Positions 32,600 through 43,519 of a stretch of 64,000 bases of DNA are shown piece by piece. The notes beneath the pieces are model-generated. The model was not told where the DNA came from. It saw only the letters and a program-made list of their open reading frames with translations, and did no database searches. Position 1 is the first letter of the stretch. Every line of letters starts with the position of its first letter. The stretch comes from Branchipolynoe longqiensis (taxonomy: Eukaryota; Annelida; Polychaeta; Phyllodocida; Polynoidae), in assembly GCA_030323885.1 (NCBI GenBank), contig CM059187.1, positions 131,570,424 through 131,634,423 of the forward strand, read 5' to 3'. A program made the translations under genes and the position numbers.

Positions 32600-33195
32600 T
32601 ATATATAATGTGTATATGATGGAGGCATCGATGCTGAAATACAGAGGAGGATGGCCAAGGCTGAAAGATGTGCTATCTTTCAGCCGACTATGCCAGAGAT
32701 TCTGGAAAAACCACCATGTGTCCATGCGGGTCAAAGGCAAGATCTACCGTGGCATCATGCTATCCACCCTACTATATGGAGCCGAGGCCTGGACAGTGTA
32801 CAAACGACAGTTGAAAAAGCTGCATGCCTTCATGATGCGACATCTCCAGTCAATCATGAGGCTAACCTGGAAGGACAAAGTGACAAATAAGGAAATACGC
32901 GAACGGACAGGGATGCCCTCTTCTGATCAAAAAGAATCTCCTTTGGACTGGACACCTCATGAGGATGTCATCAGACAGGCTACCAAAGCAGATCCTTTAC
33001 TCTCAACTGTATTTTGGTTACAGAAAGAGAGGGCGCCCTCGTCTCTGGTTCAAGGATACCATCAAGAGAAACCTGAAGCTGAGAGACATTACGACCAACT
33101 TCTGGACATCACTCTCACAGCAGCAAGCTAAATGGAGAGCGACAGTCAAGTAATGAAAGCAGTCTTTGTCACATCACGACCAACAGCATGATGAT
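32600..33195 (+). pseudogene. Truncated LINE (RTE-like) reverse-transcriptase 3' end
   Basis: A frame from 32610 reads KYRGGWPRLKDVLSFSRLCQ, then LLYGAEAWTVYKRQLKKLHA, MRHLQSIMRLTWKDKVTNKE and IRERTGMPS. This is the region after the catalytic domain of non-LTR reverse transcriptases, most like RTE-group proteins (tentative). A frameshift near 32930-32958 moves the reading to another frame, where MRMSSDRLPKQILY and GYRKRGRPRLWFKDTIKRNL continue to a stop at 33151. The element then ends with TAATGAAAGCAGTCTTTGTC and (GAT)n. The 5' end is missing: no endonuclease or catalytic YxDD region is present. The minus-strand copy at 56578-56910 lacks the frameshift. Confidence 0.8.
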
Positions 33196-33199
33196 GATA

Positions 33200-33410
33200 T
33201 GTATTCTGTTTAATTATATATAGAGATATGTATATATACAGGTGTGTAAATGTGCATGTATGTATATATGTGCACATATGCATATATACCTACATATATG
33301 TATTATATGTATATATGTATAGTTGTATATATATGTATTGATATATGTGTACATATATGTATATGTATATATATGTGAATATATGTATATACGTATGTAT
33401 GGATACAGTG
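33200..33410. repeat. TATGTA-type microsatellite
   Basis: Irregular TATATGTATATA units following the LINE tail. Confidence 0.85.
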
Positions 33411-34045
33411 AATGGGGGGGCACATAAGGGTTGCACCCCTCAACGGATCTGGGATTGACTAGACTGGAACAGTAGACTACTAAATTATGCATGTTGAGTT
33501 CAACATGGATAATTTACGAATGCATATTGAGCGCACTACTTTCCTTACACTGGACTACTTTTATGTAACACTCACCTTGCTCTTCTTACTTCTTCCCTGA
33601 TGCTTGACCGTGATAGTCATTTTACCCACCCTCCCTCCCGATGAGTTGTTCGGTTGAGGGCTGATGTTTTGTTCTCGCTCATTCATTCCTACATGCTAGA
33701 TTTTCTGTCATGATTAACGATATGAATTTACCTTGACTGTTGCCCTGATTCATTGATAACGATTTGACTGTTTATATTCTCTGCTTGTTACCGATATGAT
33801 ACTGATATGTTTGACAAATGATCGATGATTGATGCTTGATACGATACACGATATCGAATATGTTATCCAGACATTTATGAGTTACGATATGTTACGAGAT
33901 GTTCTCCATTAAATTTTTTTAATCCAAGTTCTCCGTTTGTCTCTTATTACGCATGAGTAAATTAAGGGTCCTCAAGTCGATGACTAAGGAATGACTTAGG
34001 ACTGAGGAGCAGGTGGACTCTTCCCGCCTTAGTATACTCGTAGTA
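33411..34045. other. Unassigned intron DNA
   Basis: GATATG/ACGATA-type motifs recur at 33790-33905, without clear period. No gene seen. Confidence 0.45.
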
Positions 34046-34081
34046 TGGCTTATACAGCATATATGTATATACGTCTATACA

Positions 34082-34127
<46 letters not shown>

Positions 34128-34180
34128 TATATATAAGTATAATATTATAGATATGTTCATATATATATATGGATATATAA
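34046..34180. repeat. TA microsatellite
   Basis: About 17 TA units at 34092-34125 within a wider TATAC-rich stretch. Confidence 0.85.
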
Positions 34181-34595
34181 TGTCCTACCTTTCACGTGAC
34201 TATAAAAGCGACACAGTAAGAACATGTAATTCGCACCGGGATGCTTAGTACTTCGTTTTTGTATAACTGATCATCCGTAGGGCTGGACCGAGGATGTGTG
34301 GTGTGACGTTTAGAATGGCAACAATTCACTGTGTTGGCCAAGTCCGCGGTTGTCATTGTTTTCTTCACGACCAGAAGAAGGAGAAGAAGTAGAAGAAAAG
34401 GATCACCGCTTCCAGATGTATTTAATCTTGTTACATTAAGGCATATTAACCGATGACTACGAATGTTTTTGGATAAAAGAAAAGCGTGAACACTGGTGAA
34501 AGTCAAGAGAGTGAATACCAAAATAAAATGAACGATTCATCCCCAAATATTGCAAATCGGGAGGAGTAAGGCTTTATACACCAGACTGAGAAGTA
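34181..34595. other. Unassigned intron DNA
   Basis: AGAAGAAGG repeat near 34373-34400; otherwise nothing recognised. Confidence 0.45.
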
Positions 34596-34935
34596 TTTTA
34601 GTTGGTTGATTGGTTGTTGGAGTTTTGCATCCTCACAAGATTCCAGGTCATATCACGATTGGTACCGACTTATGACAGTGTGCACTCAAGGAAACTTTAT
34701 AGTGCTGCCCCACGGGGAATTCAGGCCACCAGCACCATGACCCAATATCCCACTCAGTCACATTATCCTGAACGGAGCTAATCAGTCCTTGTTCTATCAT
34801 ATTAACGCCGAGTGTCAGGCTAGGAAGTATCAATTTTATAAGACATTGGTTTGACTCGACTGGGAACCAAACTCCTGAACTCCCAATCTCCCACACGCGA
34901 CGCCCACGCTATACCCATTCAGCCACCCCACACAG
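34596..34935 (-). mobile_element. SINE-A copy, inverted, full length
   Basis: Starts with the inverted tail TTGGTTGATTGGTTGTTGGA and ends at the inverted head GCCCACGCTATACCCATTCA. The whole body is readable. Confidence 0.88.
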
Positions 34936-35239
34936 TGTCAGACCTATTTTAGAATGCATACACAAGGGGCTATAGACGAAACAAAACCTCATCCTCAGCA
35001 AAGAATGATACCATATGAGAAATCAATGCGCCAAAGGAGCAGTGTCTTTGTGCATTGAAAATGGCTTATTACAAAACATGACATTCAAGAAGGTCAGCCA
35101 AGGTCACGTGAGGTTGTTATTGTTATCAAATTTCACACCGTCCATCTGATACTGGATAGCGGCCTTGTTGGGTATTGATACGTGATGAATGCAGTTTATA
35201 GGAAGGTTGCCTCAGTCCTTCTCCAACAATCCATTGCAA

Positions 35240-35960
35240 TACCTGTCTTCAATGGAGAACATTCAGAAAATGTATCTGAATAACCCTCACAAAGTGCCAC
35301 TCTTGAAGACACCGTGACAACACAGTCCGACTGGCTTTGTCACTTATTGTTCCTTGTCCCTCAGCCTGTTCGATCATGTGCAAACAAGGTCCCAGCTGAG
35401 GTCTGCAGTGGACATGCACTAGGTACAATGTTTTTTTTGCATTGCCTGTACATGTATGTACACTTAAAATCGTGGTGTTTTTAAGGAAATGATATAGCCA
35501 ACAAAGAATTTCAGCAATCATTTCAGCAGTCATAGTGTGGTTTGGTGTGTGCTTGCATGTGTCAAAATGTGCGGCTGTTTGTTGTGAGCTCTGATTTGGT
35601 GTGGTGAGGGGGGTTGGTACAACTGTACACACTAATGGCATTGGGAGCTATACCATGTGTGATCCCAACTAGACACACCACCTCTACTTAATTAGCTGAA
35701 TGAAAGAACACTATTTTCTCATCTAATGCCGATCAGAACTATCAAAATACAGTAGTGTGTATCTGCTTTCAAAGGACAACTAGGCATTCAGATCGATGTT
35801 GTCCTGCGATAGCAGGTGCCCTGTCATTGGAGGGATGCTCAAATGAAAGAAAGATGGTTTAGGGTTGTACACTGGAAAAGAAGTGTTATCACGTGACAGG
35901 GGTTAACCAATCACGTGGGTTCCTGTGGAGAGATGCCTTCAATCAATGGGAAGTAAGAAA
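35240..35960 (+). repeat. Rep-E copy 2, diverged
   Basis: Blocks CCTGTCTTCAATGGAGAACA, GAAGACACCGTGACAACACA, GGCTTTGTCACTTATTG and ACTAGGTACAATG correspond to Rep-E copy 1 in a different arrangement. CTAATGGCATTGGGAG near 35632 is shared with 44984. A symmetric CACGTG...GGTTAACC...CACGTG cluster sits at 35890-35917. Confidence 0.45.
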
Positions 35961-36689
35961 ATGGCCACATAAGTCAAAGCTTTTTTGGTAGGGGGGTACT
36001 GGATATGGACAGCCAGGTCCTCTTCTAACACAGCGACCTATATATGGAATGACAACCCACCACCCAACGACTATTAAAGTTGCCTAGTCCGATGGTTTTG
36101 CGTTTCTGTCATCTTTTGATATACATATATTAAGTTGATAATTTTAATATACCTTACTTTAGCTTGAAGTGACTTTCATATTATAGATTATATTTTTACA
36201 TAAAACCTACATCACAGTTGATAAGCTTTATTTCCCCAACCCACAGCTCAATATATAACGGAACTAATTGTCTTGTGGGTTTATGTATTGATATGTGGGT
36301 TGGGGACATCAAACTTATCAACTCTGAGATGGGTTATATGTATGCATATCCTTTCTGTCTGAAAGTGCACATATATGCCTGGTTAATTCTCAGCCGACGA
36401 TTTGTATAATACTTTTATTATCGAACAGAATTTGCATGCAGTTACTATTACAACTGATAGTTTCATTTATGTATCAAGGAATTATAAAGTACAATCGGAA
36501 GACCAGTGCTCTGGCGATGAGAAGAGATATTATTCAATGAATAAAATACATTTAATACAAATAATTGTTTAATGAGTGACATTGAACAGCTGTTGAACAG
36601 AGCCGGAATACTTGTGCCTCGGCCCTGAAGAAAGATTTGATTCATATAAAATAAAGATATTTATAAGAAAAAGAAGGATTGTGAAACTG
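35961..36689. other. Unassigned AT-rich intron DNA
   Basis: A CTGTCTGAAAGTGCACATA scrap near 36356 resembles SINE-D but has no flanking match. No gene. Confidence 0.4.
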
Positions 36690-37300
36690 TGTATGTTGTA
36701 TGTGTGAGTGCGTTGAAGTGTGGTTGTGTGTACTGGTGTGTGTATTCGCGTGTGTTGTTGGGTGTGTATTGCTATGTTCTGTGATATGTGGGTGTGTGAG
36801 TGCGTTTCTGTGTATGTGTTACGAGAGAGTGTGTCGGGTCATAGCAATGGTAAATGTGTGCTTGAGTCAATCAGTCAGTGTTTTTGATTGGGGAGTGTGT
36901 ACTAGTTGATAATTGAGTGAGGGCGGGGGAGTGTGTGGCAGGGTGGGAGGGTGGGAGGGTGGGAGGGTGGCTGGGTAGCTGGAGAGCGTGCATCGATGGA
37001 TTCAGTGGAGGTAGATATTCAGCCAGCCAATTTCGTCCCGACGCGGGGAGGAGGGGAAAGGGAGATGGGTGTGTGTCTGTATGTGTGTGTGGGAGTGGGG
37101 TGGAGAAGGAGGGGTGAAAGGAGTAGTAAGGGGCACTAGCTATGTGGAGATTCAGATAGTATACTGATTGGCTGGGCTGGAGATTTGGGTGGGTGGGTGG
37201 GTCCGGTAGGAGGGTGGGTGTGTGGGGTGGGTAGGTGGGTGGGTGGGGCTGGTAGGTGAGGGAATGGGTGGGTAGGCTAGGCGGGGTGGATGGTGTGGGA
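36690..37300. repeat. TG-rich and GGGTGG-rich low-complexity DNA
   Basis: GTGTGT-rich to 36910, then GGGTGGGAGG-type units at 36940-36985 and 37180-37260. A short unique GC segment lies at 37000-37050. Confidence 0.7.
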
Positions 37301-38560
37301 CACGGGATTAGGAATGGTAGATGTCCAATGTTCAGCCGGTCAATTTGCGCTGGTTGGACGGGCCCCGGGTGGTCTGGTCCCCGGCGCTATCCCCTCCATA
37401 GCCCGGGTGTGTAAGCCTGCACGGGCAAGCGTCGGGTGACGGTCAGTCGGGGCCGTGTGGCTATCTCAGCTGAGGGATGGCACAGTGGTTGGATTTCAAC
37501 TGGATGCAGAGGTTGGCATCGGGATGGTACTGGTGGCGGCATACACCCCACCCACCCCCACCACCTCCACCACCCCCACCACCTCCACCACCACCACCCG
37601 CCACCAGGAAGTTGCTGGCGACGGCAGACCGATGAACACTGGGACGACAGTGTTAGTCCAATCCCCCAACTCCCGCCGCCCCCTCCCGCTGCACCCTCCC
37701 ACCGCCTCACTGCCTCACAACCTCACCGCCTCACCGCCTCACCGCATCACCGCCTCACCGCACGCCGCCTCACACACCCCCCCCCCTTCCGCCGCCCGCC
37801 GCCCGCCGCCCGCCGCCCGCCGCCCGCCGCCAGCCCCAACGGGCTGCCCTGCTTGGTATGATACAAGCGGTACCGGAGGTGGGTGACCGCGGCCGGTAAG
37901 CCGATCTTTATTACAGCTCCCTCTGACGGGCGGACCCCGTTAGTCCCCACCATCCTCCCACTCCACTCTCCACCCTCCCTTCTCCAGTTCACCCCCTCCA
38001 CCCCTCCTCCCACCCATCCCCCTCAGCCAGGCCTTGGGTAGTTTGAGCCGGTGGGCAGGCGCGACCTTTGGGCTGACCCCGGCGCGCCGGCTAGGACCCG
38101 CCTTTAATTTGCCACACAAACAAGCCGGCGCCGTGTCCGGACGAGTTGCTCGGCGAGCAGCTCGGCGCGCCCGGTATCAGCGGCCCGGGGCGCTAGGCTA
38201 CTGTATGCATGAGGCGGCCCGGGGCCAAGTAGGGTGCGGGCCGCGGGAGGAGGGTGGGGGAATTGGAGGACGGGAGGGAGGAGGGAGGGCGCGGACCACT
38301 CTGGAACGTGGCGAGTGTGAGATAGGCCTTGCTGTATGCATGGAGCACCATGTGCAGAAATGTATGCCGGGCGCTGCGGGGCAGGGGCGGGGTGCGGAGG
38401 GAGGCGATGCGGCTGGTGGGCGAGGCGGCGGGAAGGCCGGGGAGGGAGACGGGAAGGACGGGTGCTGCTGCGGGGTAGTCTATGCAAAATTAGCCTTGGG
38501 GATTACAGAGCATCAAGTTGCATTGGGAAGTGCCAACACGAAGATCAACCAGAAGATGTA
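37301..38560. promoter_or_regulatory. Largest GC-rich patch of the intron, with CCACC and CCGCC repeats
   Basis: Unique CpG-rich blocks at 37310-37540, 37850-37950 and 38020-38560 surround simple repeats: (CCACCA)-type 37545-37600, (CACCGCCT) 37700-37770 and (CGCCGCC) 37790-37830. TTCAGCCGGTCAATTTGCGC near 37333 resembles TTCAGCCAGCCAATTTCGTC near 37018. The open frames are Arg/Gly/Pro-rich and antiparallel, so not supported as coding. Confidence 0.35.
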
Positions 38561-38769
38561 ACAAATGAGTAGGGTCTTTGCTTTTCAAGTGTTGTTGTGA
38601 TGGGTACAATCTGCGGAAGAGTCAAACCAAAGAGATTCTAATTTGATGTTGGGCGCTGCGTTCTTTGGCGCTCAGCGTTACTAGAATAGAATAAGGAGCA
38701 GTGGAATGGGGAAAAGCAATTGTCTGCCATTGAAATGGCGTCTCCTTAATCAATGAATGTTGCAACACC

Positions 38770-39112
38770 AAAACAAGGAAGAAAACAACTTGTTTTATTT
38801 ATGACACCTCTAGAGCACATTGATTTGTATATCATCAGCTATTGGAAAAATATATGGTCATTCTGACATATTTCTTTGGAGGAAACCTGCTGCCACCACA
38901 TAGACTACTCTTTCCGATAAGCAGCAAGGGGTCTTTTATATGTACTTTGCCACACACAGGACAGCACATACCACAGTCTTTGATAAACCAGTTGTGTACC
39001 ACTGATTGGAAGGGAAAATAACCCAAATTGCACGTGGGTCAAATTAGCAGGATCGATTGGATGACTCACACCTTCACAGGTGGACACTCTACTGCCTGAG
39101 CTACTTCCCGCT
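38770..39112 (-). mobile_element. SINE-D copy, inverted, full length
   Basis: Minus strand: the head GTAGCTCAGGCAGTAGAGTG (tRNA-like A box) through GTCCTGTGTGTGGCAAAGTA and AAAGACCCCTTGCTGCTTAT to ATCAATGTGCTCTAGAGGTG. Confidence 0.88.
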
Positions 39113-39169
39113 CCCCAAAACAAGGAAGCAGTCAGTGGGAGAGCGAGAGAGAGATGGGTGGGTTGAGGC

Positions 39170-39410
39170 GATGGAGGAGAGGGCTGGCTTATTCCATGCA
39201 TAGAGGTGGTGTGGGAAATTGGGGTTGGGGATCACTAAGGATTGCAGTAGAACATCCTTTATAGACGATGAGGGTGCGTAGTATAGGCTGGACGTCTGCA
39301 GTGTTTGTAAAGTAGGCAGTGCTGGGTTATTCCACACACGCAGGCGGTGCAAGAAATAGGGGTTTGGGAATCACTACAGATTGAAGGAAGGAGCGCCCCT
39401 CTGAGCTGCA
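39170..39410. repeat. Two diverged ~140-bp direct repeats
   Basis: GGGCTGGCTTATTCCATGCA...GGGGATCACTAAGGATTG near 39180 is repeated as GTGCTGGGTTATTCCACACA...GGGAATCACTACAGATTG near 39320. Confidence 0.65.
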
Positions 39411-39430
39411 CTTGAGGGTGGGTGAGATTT

Positions 39431-39802
39431 AAGCTAAGATTCCATACACGCGGTATGCGGCATACGAATGGCTATGCGGCATGCGGCATAGATAGCCATG
39501 TCATTTTCAGGTGTTTTTGCTCAAAATTGTGTGAAGAAAAGTCAAAGTTTCTGTTTGCTCTTTGGCAAATGCTCTATGGCATTCGCATTTGCATTTGCAT
39601 TTGCATTCGCATTCACATTCGCATTCGAAAGGATCGGTTCATTGAATGATCCACTTCCCATTCGCATTCATATTCGCATTTGTGTTCGCATTCGCATCTA
39701 GACATATGGAAGCGCCACTGTGCATTTAAATGCTTTTGCATTTGGTGGCACATTCTCATTCGCATTCACATACCGCATACCATATATATGGAATCTTTTA
39801 AA
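39431..39802. mobile_element. Foldback-like element FB-3
   Basis: The left end AAGCTAAGATTCCATACACG matches FB-2, and the right end GCATACCATATATATGGAATC is its inverted form. Arms are TATGCGGCATGCGG on the left and long runs of GCATTCGCATTTGCATTC on the right. The centre differs from FB-1 and FB-2. Confidence 0.65.
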
Positions 39803-40191
39803 GCCGCATGGTCTGATGAAATATCAAATTTTCAAAACCAAACCAAATATCTAGATTTGATTTTACATATCTAACTTAGATACTGATGCACTTATAAAGC
39901 ATTTGTTTCTGTGTAGAAGGCAATACTGAACCTGTTACTGCAGAAGTCTATGGTGTGAGAGTTTTGGCATGCTTGCCAAAACTAATTTTCCATGTTTGCA
40001 CTCAAAATATCTAAAAGGTTTACCATTTAAGATAAAAGTAACTTTGAACTAATGTAAAGTAGATACTCGTGATCGATCTATTATATTTATCTCAGAAAAA
40101 ATACAGAAATTCAAAACCCTTTACAACTTTAAGGTGGAATGTATGTTTGGTGTTTGTGGCAGTTGTTCTATGCATGGTTTGCTTGTTGGTT
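39803..40191. other. Unassigned AT-rich intron DNA
   Basis: A CAAACCAAATATCTAGATTTGATTTTACAT-like region (39838 onward) is echoed near 59090-59125, next to a SINE-D there. No gene. Confidence 0.4.
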
Positions 40192-40327
40192 CTTGATTCA
40201 CGTCCTAACAACATATGTGGTCATATCAGGATGGTACCAACATCTGAGGTCATATCAGCACGGGTACTGAATTGTGACAGTGCGCAATCATGGCGCCTTC
40301 ATAGTGATGCCCCATTGCGAGACCAGG
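40192..40327 (-). mobile_element. SINE-A copy, inverted, part 1 (interrupted)
   Basis: Inverted tail and middle up to CCATTGCGAGACCAGG, where the TIR element begins. It continues at 42738. Confidence 0.85.
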
Positions 40328-40654
40328 GCCCGTATTCATGAGCTCGGGGTACGGTTAGCCGGAGGTTAGGCTTAGCCGTTGGGTAGCTATCCCACGGTTT
40401 AACGGTGGTGGTTAATTAGGGCAATCTGGGGCTAAATGTATGAGCCACGGGTTATCTTCGCCGGAAGTTTAAGGGAACCCGAGCCGACGGTGAGTACGCT
40501 CAACGTCGGTGCTGGTTATATGGTTCGAATCAGGGAAAATGTATGTGGCCAAAGCGCGTGACTGTGTTAGCTAACCAGTGCGCTATTTATAGAATTGGGG
40601 AACCCCTGGGAATGTAGCCGGCGAGCGTCGTAGGAGTCGGGAGGCACGGCACCG

Positions 40655-41700
40655 GCACCTCCACGGGCACCTCCACCTCCACCTCCACGGGCACCTCCAC
40701 CTCCACCTCCACCTCCACAGGCACCTCCACCTCCACGGGCACCTCCACCTCCACATCCACCTCCATGGGCACCTCCATGGGCACCTCCACCTCCACCTCC
40801 ACGGGCACCTCCACGGGCACATGCAACTCCATGGGCACCTCCACGGGCACCTCCACCTCCACCTCCACGGGCACCTCCACGGGCACCTCCACCTCCACGG
40901 GCACCTCCACGGGCACCTCCACCTCCACGGGCACCTCCACGGGCACCTCCACCTCCACCTCCACCTCCACGGGCACCTCCACCTCCACCTCCACGGGCAC
41001 CTCCACGGGCACGTCCACCTCCACCTCCACGGACACCTCCACGGGCACCTCCACCTCCACCTCCACGGGCACCTCCACCTCCACGTCCACCTCCACGTCC
41101 ACCTCCACGTCCACCTCCACGTCCACCTCCATGCCCACCTCCATGGGCACCTCCACCTCCACGGGCACCTCCACCTCCACGGGCACCTCCACCTCCACCT
41201 CCACGGGCACCTCCACCTCCACCTCCATGGGCACCTCCACCTCCACCTCCATGGGCACCTCCACGGGCACCTCCACGGGCACCTCCACGGGCACCTCCAC
41301 GGGCACCTCCACGGGCACCTCCACGGGCACCTCCACGGGCACCTCCACGGGCACCTCCACGGGCACCTCCCCGGGCACCTCCACGGGCACCTCCACGGGC
41401 ACCTCCACCTCCATCTCCACGGGCACCTCCACCTCCACGGGCACCTCCACCTCCACGGGCACCTCCACCTCCACGGCCACCTCCACCTCCACAGGCACCT
41501 CCACCTCCACCTCCATGGGCACCTCCACCTCCACCTCCACGGGCACCTCCACCTCCACCTCCACGGGCACCTCCACCTCCACGGGCACCTCCACCTCCAC
41601 GGGCACCTCCACCTCCACCCACCTCCACCTCCACCTCCACCTCCACCTCCACCTCCACCTCCACCTCCACCTCCACCACCACCACCACCACCACCACTAT
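40655..41700. repeat. 1-kb CTCCAC/GGGCAC hexamer satellite
   Basis: Only two hexamers, CTCCAC and GGGCAC (with rare variants such as ATGGGC and GTCCAC), alternate in higher-order patterns of 12, 18 and 24 bp. A pure (CCACCT)n then (CCACCA)n end runs from 41620. All frames are open on both strands for over 1 kb, giving Thr-Ser, His-Leu, Gly-Ala and Val-Glu repeats. These are not genes. Confidence 0.95.
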
Positions 41701-41939
41701 CTGTATCCTTTCTCGTTGAAACCGCGCGTAACACCGACGATAAACCACCTCCAAGTTGGGGTTAGTGCAGGCGACGTTAACCCTCGAGGGGTTTGCCTAA
41801 CCAGTGCACATACATTGCCACTTTTGCCCTCTAACCGGGGAATTCCCGACTACGCTCGGGTTATGACCACTAACCCGCCCTCATACATTTGGCCCCAGTA
41901 TTCACCAATGTCTTAGCCACCGCGGATAGCTAACCGTAA

Positions 41940-42545
41940 GTTTATTTATAGATTTGGGAATTCCCTCGATTTGACAATATGAATAACGCCGCCAAGGCGG
42001 CGCCGGCGTTAATATCGGTTCCAATTTAGGGTTAAATTGATAAGATTTCACTTATTGCGTATGTAATTCTGTTAAATATGACTGCATTTAATAGATTAGG
42101 GCATAAGAAATTCACGCCGATTCGACGTCGCTGCGGCGGCGGCGATTTGTTTACTTTACACTTGTCGATTCGAAAATATTAATATCGCCGCCTTCGCGCC
42201 AGCAGCGGGAATTTCGCTTCGGATTTAGGGTTTAATTGATAAAATTTCACTTATTGCGTATGTAATTCTGTTAAATATGACAGCATTTAATAGATTTGGG
42301 CGTAAGAAATTCCCGCCGATTCGGCGGCGATGGCGGCGGCCATTTTTACTTGACGTCGACAGTATGGATATCGATGTCGCTGCGGCGGCGGCGATTTGTG
42401 TACTTTACATTTGTCGATTCGAAAATATTAATATCGCCGCCTTTGCAGCAGCAGCGTTAATTTCGCTTCGGATTTAGGGTTAATTTGAATAAATTTCACT
42501 TATTGCGTATTTAAATCTATCAAATATGATCGCATTGAATAGATT
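41940..42545. repeat. Internal triplicated block shared with the 10-kb element
   Basis: The block TTTAGGGTTTAATTGATAAA...ATGTAATTCTGTTAAATATG...TTTAATAGATT occurs near 42025, 42228 and 42473, separated by CGCCGCC-rich spacers. The same block is at about 10485-10555. Confidence 0.75.
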
Positions 42546-42737
42546 CAGACCCACACAGGCTCACTATCCCCTCGGGATAGTGGCTTACCCCTGAGTCTAA
42601 AGTGGGGTAGCTTACCCCCCGGATAGAGCCCCAGGGTAGCGCTACCCCAAGCTCATGAATACGGATTTTCTACTGTTAGCCGGGGAGGATACCACTACCC
42701 GCAGTTAGAGCCCTACCCCGAGCTCATGAATACGGCC

Positions 42738-42955
42738 CCAGGCTGATGGAACCATGACGATCCCACACAGTCACATTATCCTGACACTGTGCTAACCAGT
42801 CCTTGTCCTATCTTATTAATGCTGAACACGACGCTAGGTAGTGACAAAGATCAATGTTATAAGTCATTGGTTTGACTCGGCTGCGATTAGAACTCCCAAC
42901 CTTCCGCACCGGAAACCTGCGCTCTACCGATTGGGCCAACGCGTCCGGTCCTCGG
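42738..42955 (-). mobile_element. SINE-A copy, inverted, part 2
   Basis: Continues from 40327 with CTGATGGAACCATGACGATC to the inverted head CCGGAAACCTGCGCTCTACC, GGGCCAACGCGTC. Confidence 0.85.
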
Positions 42956-43519
42956 CATGGATGGGTGCGGAAGCGATGGGTTAGAGATTGGGGTAGATTG
43001 TTGTTGTATGTGTGGCATAGTTGTGGGGTCGGGTAGACGCAATTCTTTTATGAGTAGCAGTGTAAGTGGTGAGATTTAGATGCAGACCTATGTGTGTTCG
43101 ACTGATAAAAGGAGAAATGGCTTATGCTATGTGTTTGAGAAGTTGGTTGTTTTAGCCAGGCACACATGTATAAGTATATATATATATATGGAGAGAGAGA
43201 TATTCAAAATTGAGTGTCCATGACCTCTGCTGAAATCAGTAGTGAATCGACATTGTCCGTTAAGGTGGAGATTAGCATAGTATGTCATTCCAATCTGGTA
43301 GTTTAATTTAGTAGGACAGTAAATCGAAGGTGAATAGTAGTAACAACGATTTATATTTGCCTGCATACTAGAGCATGAAGTCTAAAAATAGGATCACCCT
43401 AGCGTTTATATTTATGATGGCGAAGGAGTTGATTCAATACAACAACCAGATAAGTATGATGTATGGTAAACGATTTGCGCCTTACTTTTTAGGCTTATAT
43501 ACCCATATATATATATGTA
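42956..43519. other. Unassigned intron DNA
   Basis: Short TA repeat at 43170-43190. No gene. Confidence 0.45.

Larger units (their letters stand above)
40328..42737. mobile_element. Non-autonomous TIR transposon with 5-bp target duplication CCAGG
   Basis: The left end GCCC then GTATTCATGAGCTCGGGGTA... and the inverted right end agree over 23 of 24 bases. CCAGG stands on both outer sides (40323-40327 and 42738-42742). The interrupted SINE reads through continuously when the element is removed, which fixes both boundaries. No transposase is encoded. The interior is a 1-kb hexamer array (40655-41700) and a threefold repeated AT-rich/CGCCGCC block (41940-42545). End sequence and duplication length do not let me name the superfamily. 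Confidence 0.85.

Noticed and set aside
38034..38561. 175-codon frame in the GC-rich patch
   Set aside because: Gly/Arg/Ala-rich, with an antisense frame of similar size; composition-driven.
40567..41916. Open frames of up to 395 codons on both strands (Gly-Ala, Val-Glu, Trp-Arg, Thr-Ser, His-Leu repeats)
   Set aside because: All frames are open at once over a CTCCAC/GGGCAC hexamer satellite inside a transposon; this is repeat arithmetic, not coding.
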